Positions 1-5,376 of a DNA stretch of 5,823 nucleotides are shown here, piece by piece. A program made the translations under genes and the position numbers. Source of the stretch: Hyphomicrobiales bacterium (GTDB lineage: Bacteria > Pseudomonadota > Alphaproteobacteria > Rhizobiales > Aestuariivirgaceae); NCBI GenBank assembly GCA_003151375.1, contig PLXI01000090.1, forward strand, positions 6,294 through 12,116, given 5' to 3'. Positions within the stretch are counted from its first letter, which is position 1. Every line of letters starts with the position of its first letter. Below the pieces are notes generated by a model that worked only from the letters and a program-made list of their open reading frames with translations, was not told where the DNA came from and did no database searches.

Positions 1-111
1 TTTGGCGCTGTTTCAATTGCTGTTACGAACGCGATTGGTGTGCGACAACTTCACATTCCAATGTCACCGCCGCGTGTGTTGAAATCGATTCAAACAAAAA
101 AAAGTGAGTGA
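1..111 (+). CDS. C-terminal fragment of xanthine dehydrogenase-family molybdopterin-binding subunit (5' part outside window)
   Basis: The frame is open from base 1 and stops at TGA 109-111, giving 36 residues that include AIGVRQLHIPMSPPRVLKSI. A small-residue helix, then Gly-Val-Arg, a 'PMSPPRV' turn and a final Ile match the usual end of the large Mo-cofactor subunit of xanthine dehydrogenase, CO dehydrogenase and aldehyde oxidase-type hydroxylases (commonly GVR..LP.TPERV..AI). In that family the subunit binds the molybdopterin cytosine dinucleotide cofactor and hydroxylates an electron-poor carbon, often next to a ring nitrogen, with water as oxygen source. The active site and substrate channel lie upstream of the window, so substrate class cannot be read. 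The stop overlaps the GTG start of the MoaD-like gene by 8 bases, implying co-transcription and coupled translation. The assignment rests on a short tail, so it is good but not certain. Confidence 0.78.
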   Translation, partial: FGAVSIAVTNAIGVRQLHIPMSPPRVLKSIQTKKSE

Positions 112-355
112 GCGGGTCATCCATCTTTGGGGAGCTTTGCGGCCATTGGTCGGCGGCACAGCATTTGTGAAAATTGACGCGGCCACAATTGCTGAATTGT
201 TTGCGAGGCTGATTGAACGTTATCCTGGGATGGAGTCACACATTCAACGCGGTGTTGCCGTTTCCATCAATGGTGAAATATACCGCGACAACTGGGGAAC
301 ACCTTTGCCTGCCGGTGCGGAAATTTATCTGATGCCCCGCGTGCCGGGAGGGTGA
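104..355 (+). CDS. MoaD/ThiS-family ubiquitin-like (beta-grasp) sulfur-carrier-type protein
   Basis: This 83-residue protein has the size and layout of MoaD/ThiS sulfur carriers: a first strand pair (residues 4-24, with LWGALRPL), a central helix (about 29-40, AELFARLIERYPG), then VAVSINGE (51-58), a loop, and PAGAEIYLMPRVPGG, ending exactly in the Gly82-Gly83 that these proteins need for adenylation and thiocarboxylation. Known members donate sulfur for molybdopterin or thiazole synthesis. This one sits between a Mo-hydroxylase subunit and kynureninase, with no MoaE or ThiG visible, so its partner is unknown. It may serve cofactor supply for the neighbouring Mo enzyme, but that is inference. 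GTG 104 is the only usable start, because an in-frame TGA lies at 80-82 and the only later candidate, GTG at Val22, would remove the first strand. The start lacks a Shine-Dalgarno sequence and follows a run of eight A, so translation probably depends on coupling to the upstream gene. Confidence 0.85.
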   Translation: MSERVIHLWGALRPLVGGTAFVKIDAATIAELFARLIERYPGMESHIQRGVAVSINGEIYRDNWGTPLPAGAEIYLMPRVPGG

Positions 356-366
356 TTGGGCATTCT

Positions 367-372
367 GGGGAG
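367..372 (+). promoter_or_regulatory. Ribosome binding site deciding the kynU start
   Basis: GGGGAG lies 6 bases before ATG 379. It is the best Shine-Dalgarno match near the 5' end of this frame and favours ATG 379 over the in-frame GTG 352, which would add nine residues (IGHSGELQ after the initiator) that look unlike the usual kynureninase N-terminus. Confidence 0.6.
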
Positions 373-378
373 CTTCAA

Positions 379-1611
379 ATGAAACGCAAAGACGCCTTGG
401 CACTTGATCGCGTTGACCCTTTTGCAAAGAAGCGCAAATTATTCAAATTGCCAAAAGGCAAAATCTATCTGGATGGCAATTCGCTGGGCGTTTTACCAAA
501 AGCATCAATCGTACGCGTAAAACATTTGGTGGAAGTGGAATGGGGGCAAGATCTCATTACGTCATGGAACAAGCATGGATGGTGGAATTTGCCACAGGTT
601 ATTGGCGATAAAATTGCCAAGCTTGTTGGAGCACCTCCGAACAGCGTGGCGGTGGCAGATACGATCTCTGTCAATTTGTTCAAAGTTCTGTCAGCGGCGG
701 TTGCGCTGCGGCCTCAGCGTAGTGTGGTGTTAAGCGATAGCGGAAATTTTCCTTCTGATTTGTATGTTGCCCAAGGCCTCTCACAGTTCATGGATGGCAA
801 GGTGGAGCTTAAGATCGTCGAGCCCAAGCAAATTATTAATGCCATTTCCGATGAAGTTGCAGTCGTGATGCTCACGGAAACTGATTATCGCTCGGCCTAT
901 CGTCATGACATGCAAGCCATCACTGCTAAAGCTCATTGTGTTGGCGCATTGATTATTTGGGATTTGGCGCATTCCGCAGGTGCAGTGCCTATTGATCTCA
1001 TGGCGTGTGATGCGGATTTCGCCGTTGGCTGCACTTACAAATATCTCAACGGAGGCCCAGGAGCCCAAGCTTTCCTTTTTGTAAATCCACGATTGCAACC
1101 GTCTGCTGTTCCTGCATTGGTTGGATGGTGGGGACATGTTAAGCCTTTTGCCTTCTCAACTGATTTTGAGCCGGCTGACGGCGTGCGGCGTTTCCAATCT
1201 GGCACCCAAGGCATGATCAATATGGTGGCGCTTGATGCAGCGATGGACGCATGGAAAGGCGTATCGATGGAACGCCTCTACTCTAAAGCGGTGAAGCAAT
1301 GTGCGATGTTTACCGAACTTGTTGAGCAACAGTGCGGCGAGTTTGGTGTTACACTTTACGGCAATCGCGATTTTCACCAGCGCGGCAGCCATGTTTGTCT
1401 GCAACACGAACAGGCCTATGCCGTGATTCAAGCACTCATCAGCCGCGGCGTGGTGGGTGATTTTCGTACGCCAAATTTAATGCGCTTCGGCTTCACGCCA
1501 CTCTACACTTCTTATGTGGATGTTTTCGATGCCGCCCAGCATTTGTATGAAGTTCTCTCAAAGCGTCTCTGGAACAGAAAGAAGTTTTCAAACAAACAAT
1601 CCGTTACTTGA
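379..1611 (+). CDS. kynU: Kynureninase (L-kynurenine hydrolase), PLP-dependent
   Basis: This 410-residue fold-type I PLP enzyme hydrolyses L-kynurenine (or 3-hydroxykynurenine) to anthranilate (or 3-hydroxyanthranilate) plus L-alanine; it is cytosolic and normally a homodimer. Visible hallmarks in order are LDGNSLG (31-37), FPSDLY (124-129, Asp127 for the PLP ring), WDLAHSAG (194-201, Asp195 and His198), GCTYKYLNGGPG (217-228, Tyr220 and Schiff-base Lys221), GWWGH (249-253), RFQSGTQ (271-277) and the C-terminal GDFRTPNLMRFGFTPLY (360-376). These correspond to the known Asp, His, Tyr and Lys of Pseudomonas kynureninase, and the length is normal (about 416 there). ATG 379 is preferred because GGGGAG (367-372) lies 6 bases upstream. 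GTG 352 is in frame and overlaps the moaD-like stop, but its only purine-rich stretch abuts the codon. The gene follows the MoaD-like gene by 23 bases. No tryptophan dioxygenase or kynurenine formamidase gene is in view. The 3' end overlaps hyuB. Confidence 0.93.
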   Translation: MKRKDALALDRVDPFAKKRKLFKLPKGKIYLDGNSLGVLPKASIVRVKHLVEVEWGQDLITSWNKHGWWNLPQVIGDKIAKLVGAPPNSVAVADTISVNLFKVLSAAVALRPQRSVVLSDSGNFPSDLYVAQGLSQFMDGKVELKIVEPKQIINAISDEVAVVMLTETDYRSAYRHDMQAITAKAHCVGALIIWDLAHSAGAVPIDLMACDADFAVGCTYKYLNGGPGAQAFLFVNPRLQPSAVPALVGWWGHVKPFAFSTDFEPADGVRRFQSGTQGMINMVALDAAMDAWKGVSMERLYSKAVKQCAMFTELVEQQCGEFGVTLYGNRDFHQRGSHVCLQHEQAYAVIQALISRGVVGDFRTPNLMRFGFTPLYTSYVDVFDAAQHLYEVLSKRLWNRKKFSNKQSVT

Positions 1612-3238
1612 CCACGCCGGCCTTTCGATCTGCCTCACGCAATTCTAGTTTGCGTTTGGCCGGATCACCAAAACCGCCGCCACCGGGCAGTTCCACAATC
1701 AGCGCATCCCCTGCGGGCACAAGATGAATTCCCTTGTCAGGTAAATGTGGGCCCGAGCCAAGGCGCGCAACGCCCAGTGAGCCGGGCTTCCCGCCCTCTC
1801 GGCCTTGGGCGGCATTCTTGATCCGATCGAAAGTTGCGGCTGAAATTGTGAAGGGAGTATTTTCACGGTTAAGCACCTCTATGCGTTGGGCAAGCCCGCC
1901 GCGCCATTCGCCTTCACCGCCGCTATTGGCCAAAAATTGCTTTTCTTTGAACCACAACGGGCATTGCCCTTCGATGATTTCGATGGGAATTCCACCTATT
2001 CCCGATGGAAAGGCCATACAAGCCAAGCCATCCTTGCCCGGCCTCCCGCCGATACCACCTAGTCCAATCGCCAAAACCGAATATTGCTGGGCATTCACGA
2101 GCTGTTCCTTTGAAACGCGGCCATGTGCCGAGTTGAACATCAGCATCCAGATGGAGCCGGCACTTTCCGCCTGAACTTGGCCCGGCAAAACTTGGCAGAG
2201 GCAACCGAAAACTGCATCTGCCAACATCTGTCCAGTCACATGGCGTGAGGTTACGGGTGACGGGCGGATCGGATCAACAACCGTGTGCGGATCAGTTTCG
2301 ATTTCGAAACAGGAAAGCGAGCCAATGTTGTTGGGCACATGCGGTGCGATAATCGCCTTCAATGCAAAGACTGTATAGGCCTCAGTATAAGTGCGCGGCG
2401 AATTGATGCCGAAAATCGACACTTCAGATGTACCGCGATAATCAACCTTTACGTGGCCATTCTTGATTTTCAATTTTGCTTTTATGGTGACGGGTTTTTC
2501 ATAACCATCAAGGGGCAATACGTAAGACCACTCGCCATCTGGCAATTTTTTGATCGCTTCAAGTGCGCCTTTTTTGGACTGAGTGAGAATATGGTTGCCA
2601 AGCTTGTCGAGGGATTTGAGTTTAAACTCGCTCATCATTTCCACAAGTCGACGAGCGCCAGTATCATTGGCCGAGACGAGTGATAGCAAGTCACCTTTCA
2701 CTTCAATCGGGTTTCGTGTGTTGCCGAGAATGACTTTCATTAAATCATCATTCAAAACGTTTTCCTTGCGGAACATCATATGCGGGATGTAGGTGCCTTC
2801 CTCAAAAGACGAATTGGCTTTGGCTGAGAAGCCAATGCCTCCCACATCGATCAAATGACAGGTTGATGCGAAAAATGCGACGAGTTTTTTGTCGAGAAAC
2901 ACCGGCGTCATCATTACATAATCGAACAAATGCCCGGTGCCTTGCCATGGATCATTGGTGACATAAACATCACCAGGCTTCATGGTGGATTGCGGATAGT
3001 GTGCAAAGAAATGTTTCACGGCTGTGGCCATCGTGTTCACATGGCCCGGCGTTCCCGTCATCGCCTGTGCAATCATATCACCAGCAGGATTGTAGACTCC
3101 GGCGGAAAGATCGCCAGCCTCGCGTGTGATGGTGCCAAAAGCTGTGCGCAATAGCGACTGTGCTTGTTCTTCCACCACCGCAATGAGGCGGTTCCACATC
3201 ACTTGGGTCTGGATGGCTTCGAGCGCTTTCTTGCTCAT
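1604..3238 (-). CDS. hyuB: Hydantoinase B/oxoprolinase-family subunit (HyuB-like), ATP-dependent lactam/hydantoin hydrolase
   Basis: This 544-residue protein is the B subunit of the HyuA/HyuB family (N-methylhydantoinase, 5-oxoprolinase C-terminal half, acetone and acetophenone carboxylases). It acts with HyuA in the cytosol; A activates the substrate with ATP and B completes hydrolysis or carboxylation, B carrying the metal in structurally studied relatives. Family signatures are GDVYVTNDPWQGTGHLFD (89-106), with Asp96 and His103 as likely metal-region residues, STCHLIDVGG (125-134, His128 and Asp131), a Gly-rich core with SGGEGEWRGG (439-448), and the near-terminal ELPGGGGFGDP (516-526). 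The length is complete for a B subunit. The start ATG (complement of 3236-3238) shares ATGA with the hyuA stop and has GGAG (complement of 3247-3250) 8 bases ahead, so coupling to hyuA is expected. The TAA stop lies inside the last codons of kynU. The substrate could be a hydantoin, oxoproline, another lactam, or even a ketone; I cannot tell which. Confidence 0.93.
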   Translation of the reverse strand: MSKKALEAIQTQVMWNRLIAVVEEQAQSLLRTAFGTITREAGDLSAGVYNPAGDMIAQAMTGTPGHVNTMATAVKHFFAHYPQSTMKPGDVYVTNDPWQGTGHLFDYVMMTPVFLDKKLVAFFASTCHLIDVGGIGFSAKANSSFEEGTYIPHMMFRKENVLNDDLMKVILGNTRNPIEVKGDLLSLVSANDTGARRLVEMMSEFKLKSLDKLGNHILTQSKKGALEAIKKLPDGEWSYVLPLDGYEKPVTIKAKLKIKNGHVKVDYRGTSEVSIFGINSPRTYTEAYTVFALKAIIAPHVPNNIGSLSCFEIETDPHTVVDPIRPSPVTSRHVTGQMLADAVFGCLCQVLPGQVQAESAGSIWMLMFNSAHGRVSKEQLVNAQQYSVLAIGLGGIGGRPGKDGLACMAFPSGIGGIPIEIIEGQCPLWFKEKQFLANSGGEGEWRGGLAQRIEVLNRENTPFTISAATFDRIKNAAQGREGGKPGSLGVARLGSGPHLPDKGIHLVPAGDALIVELPGGGGFGDPAKRKLELREADRKAGVVK

Positions 3239-5316
3239 TTGCTTATCTCCATCACAATGTGGCCTAAGCTATTTATTTCAGCAGTGAAGCGACTGCCTAA
3301 TATTGTTGATGTTTCATGTTCTGCGATTATTGCAGGGCCTCTAATCCGTGCACCTGCTTTCATATCAAAGCGCCAATAGACGGGAGCATTCACCAGTTTT
3401 CCTGAAGCTGCATCAAACAGGCGCCTTGTGCGGAGAGGCTTTGGTGCAGCTTGCTTCGTGGCCTTTTGCGCGGTTCCAATTTTTGAGTGTGGCGAAGAAC
3501 TGGTCACTGACCAAGTGATTGCTTCAACTTGCTGATTAGGAATAGTGAGGCCATAAATTGACTTATAGGCCTTCTCAAAAGCGGCCTTCAGTGTTTTGCC
3601 GTCTGTATCACGCAAAGCGCGCGAAGGAATGTTAATTTGAATTTCGTGGCCTTGGCCAACGTAACGGCAATCCGCTTTGATTTTTATAGATGGCTTACCT
3701 TTTGCCATGGCTGGTTGCACAACCACATTGGCCGCCATCGTCATTTCACGCAGCAACTTATTGACTTTCTGGGCATCGAATATATCGAGAGTAACTATGG
3801 CGCTCTTGGTGATTTCATAAGCCAGAGGCGCTTGGAGAAAGCCAATGGCAGAGCCAACACCTGCGCCGAGGGGCACTATAATTTTACGCACCCCAATTTT
3901 TTCAGCGAAGCGGCAGGCATGAAGGGGTGCTCCACCGCCAAATGCAATCATTACACATTGGGTAATGTCCTTGCCACGTTCAATGGCATGAACCCGCGCG
4001 GCGTTGGCCATATTCTCTTCAACGATTTCAGTTACCCCAGCTGCAGGCCAAAAATCTTTGAGCCCCATTGGCTCTCCAATTTGCACTTTGAAAGCAGATT
4101 GGGCCGCCGCAACGTCGAGCTTTACTTTGCCGCCAGCAAAGAATTCAGGATCAATTTTACCGAGGCAGACATTGGCATCTGTAACGGTCGTTAGAGCGCC
4201 TCCGCGGCCATAGGAAATGGGGCCTGGCATGGAGCCTGCACTATCAGGGCCAACGGTGAGGCGGCCCATTTTGTCAATTCGGGCGATTGATCCGCCACCT
4301 GCGCCAATTTCAACCATCTCAATAACCGGAATGCGAACTGGAATGCCCGATCCCTTCATATCCTTATAGGCGCGGGCTATTTCAAAGCGGTGTGCGCGTC
4401 CTGGTTCAGCATGAGAAAGGAAACAAATTTTGGCGGTTGTGCCGCCCACATCAAACGACAGAACTTCAGGCAGCCTCAAACTCTGGGCCATGCGGCTGGC
4501 GAGGATCGCACCGCCAGCTGGGCCAGACTCCACCAGTCGGATGGGAAATCGCGCAGCAGTCTCTAAGGTTGTAAGGCCGCCCCCAGACATCATCAAATAG
4601 AGTGGTGCATCGAGGCCCAGTTTGGCCAAGCCATCACGCAAGCGGTGGAGATAGCCTGCCATAAGCGGGCGGACATAGGCATTGGCAACGGTTGTTGAAA
4701 AACGCTCATATTCGCGGATTTCTGGGGCCACTTCTGATGACAAGCAAATTGTCACATCATTTGGCAGTAGAGGCTTAAGCCGCTCTGCCACCCGCTGCTC
4801 ATGTTTTGGGTGGGCATAAGCATACAAAAACCCAATGGCCACAGATTTGCAGCCCTCATCAGTGATGGTTTTTGCCAAACCAGCAATTTGCTCTTCGGCC
4901 AATGGGATCAGCACATCGCCATTCACGGCCAACCGTTCAGTGATGGGCAGGCGCAAATGTCGCGGCACCAACGGCACTGCGCGGTCGATCATCAAATCAT
5001 AATGATCGAAGCGCTTTTCATATCCTTGTTCGAGTATGTCACGAAATCCTTCAGTCGTGATAAATGCTGTCTTGGCACCTTTGCGTTCAATCAATGCATT
5101 GGTGGCCAAGGTTGTGCCGTGAATAAAAACATCCACATCTGACGGCTTAAATCCTGCCTCTTTCACGACTTGCTGAAGCCCTTCCAGAACCGCCATTTCC
5201 GGTGCCTGGGTGGTTGTGAGAACCTTACCACTCCAACGCTGTTTGCCCTTTTCAAGGACGATGTCAGTGAAAGTGCCGCCAATATCGGCGGCTAATTTGA
5301 GACGTTTATCCATCAT
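3235..5316 (-). CDS. hyuA: Hydantoinase A/oxoprolinase-family ATP-binding subunit (HyuA-like)
   Basis: This 693-residue protein is the ATP-binding partner of HyuB and has an actin/hexokinase-type nucleotide fold. Domains in order are an N-terminal hydantoinase/oxoprolinase region with the first phosphate loop DIGGTFTD (11-18) and HGTTLATNALIERKG (66-80); the main hydantoinase domain with ESGPAGG (263-269), second phosphate loop FDVGGTTAK (288-296), GPDSAGSMPGP (357-366) and AFGGGAPLHA (458-467); and a C-terminal region with DCRYVGQGHE (549-558) and GPAIIAEHETST (660-671). Full length and all nucleotide motifs are present, so an active ATPase is expected. In the family this subunit phosphorylates an amide, lactam or enol so that the bond can be cleaved or carboxylated. 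The start is one of two adjacent ATGs (5316 or 5313, complement), with no clear Shine-Dalgarno. It is the first gene of the hyuA-hyuB pair and diverges from the LacI-type gene, which is the obvious candidate regulator. Exact substrate not assignable. Confidence 0.94.
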   Translation of the reverse strand: MMDKRLKLAADIGGTFTDIVLEKGKQRWSGKVLTTTQAPEMAVLEGLQQVVKEAGFKPSDVDVFIHGTTLATNALIERKGAKTAFITTEGFRDILEQGYEKRFDHYDLMIDRAVPLVPRHLRLPITERLAVNGDVLIPLAEEQIAGLAKTITDEGCKSVAIGFLYAYAHPKHEQRVAERLKPLLPNDVTICLSSEVAPEIREYERFSTTVANAYVRPLMAGYLHRLRDGLAKLGLDAPLYLMMSGGGLTTLETAARFPIRLVESGPAGGAILASRMAQSLRLPEVLSFDVGGTTAKICFLSHAEPGRAHRFEIARAYKDMKGSGIPVRIPVIEMVEIGAGGGSIARIDKMGRLTVGPDSAGSMPGPISYGRGGALTTVTDANVCLGKIDPEFFAGGKVKLDVAAAQSAFKVQIGEPMGLKDFWPAAGVTEIVEENMANAARVHAIERGKDITQCVMIAFGGGAPLHACRFAEKIGVRKIIVPLGAGVGSAIGFLQAPLAYEITKSAIVTLDIFDAQKVNKLLREMTMAANVVVQPAMAKGKPSIKIKADCRYVGQGHEIQINIPSRALRDTDGKTLKAAFEKAYKSIYGLTIPNQQVEAITWSVTSSSPHSKIGTAQKATKQAAPKPLRTRRLFDAASGKLVNAPVYWRFDMKAGARIRGPAIIAEHETSTILGSRFTAEINSLGHIVMEISK
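3247..3250 (-). promoter_or_regulatory. Ribosome binding site of hyuB inside the hyuA 3' end
   Basis: On the minus strand GGAG precedes the hyuB ATG by 8 bases and lies within the last codons of hyuA. Together with the ATGA stop/start overlap it supports the hyuB start and indicates coupled, roughly stoichiometric synthesis of both subunits. Confidence 0.55.
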
Positions 5317-5341
5317 GAATTGATGCCGGATTGATTGGCGT

Positions 5342-5370
5342 TTGACAAGTCTTGAAGGATTCGCTTCAAA
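5342..5370 (+). promoter_or_regulatory. Possible sigma-70 promoter for the LacI-family gene
   Basis: TTGACA at 5342-5347 is a perfect -35 hexamer. After a 17-base spacer comes TTCAAA (5365-5370), a weak -10 with only 3 of 6 consensus matches. If used, transcription would begin close to the ATG at 5377, giving a very short or leaderless message. The -35 is convincing only because of its place in the 60-base gap; the -10 is weak and the promoter is unproven. Confidence 0.3.
5352..5369 (+). promoter_or_regulatory. Inverted repeat, candidate operator between hyuA and the LacI-family gene
   Basis: TTGAAG (5352-5357) and CTTCAA (5364-5369) are perfect inverted arms around the 6-base spacer GATTCG. 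The repeat lies 7 bases before the regulator's ATG and within the -35/-10 interval of the possible promoter, the usual place for an autoregulatory site that could also control divergent hyuA. LacI-family operators often have a central CpG; the centre here is T|T, with a CG one base off centre, so this may not be the true site. Confidence 0.45.
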
Positions 5371-5376
5371 GGCTTC

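Larger units (their letters stand above)
5317..5376. other. Divergent intergenic region between hyuA and the LacI-family gene
   Basis: This 60-base gap is the only intergenic region of note and must hold the promoters of both divergent genes. It contains a -35-like TTGACA, a 6+6 inverted repeat next to the regulator, and two copies of ATTGAT (5319-5324 and 5330-5335) 11 bases apart, about one helical turn, next to hyuA. I could not find a convincing promoter or Shine-Dalgarno sequence for hyuA on the minus strand. Confidence 0.6.

Noticed and set aside
352..378. GTG 352 as the kynU start, overlapping the MoaD-like stop
   Set aside because: The only purine-rich motif abuts the codon with no spacing, while ATG 379 has GGGGAG at a normal 6-base distance and gives an N-terminus of normal family length. 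GTG 352 remains possible.
781..1137. 118-codon minus-strand open frame inside kynU
   Set aside because: It is antisense to conserved kynureninase catalytic segments, so it is a frame shadow.
1617..1663. CCGGCC ... GGCCGG inverted repeat near the hyuB 3' end as a terminator
   Set aside because: The arms are only 6 bases, the loop is about 35 bases, there is no T-tract, and it lies within hyuB coding sequence.
3637..4194. 185-codon open frame on the plus strand inside hyuA
   Set aside because: It lies wholly antisense to a well-supported hyuA coding region, its translation has no recognisable family features, and it has no independent support.
1604..5316. Specific assignment of hyuAB as acetone/acetophenone carboxylase, 5-oxoprolinase or caprolactamase
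   Set aside because: All share the same motifs. No third small carboxylase subunit is present, and I cannot distinguish subfamilies by eye, so only the HyuA/HyuB family call is supported.
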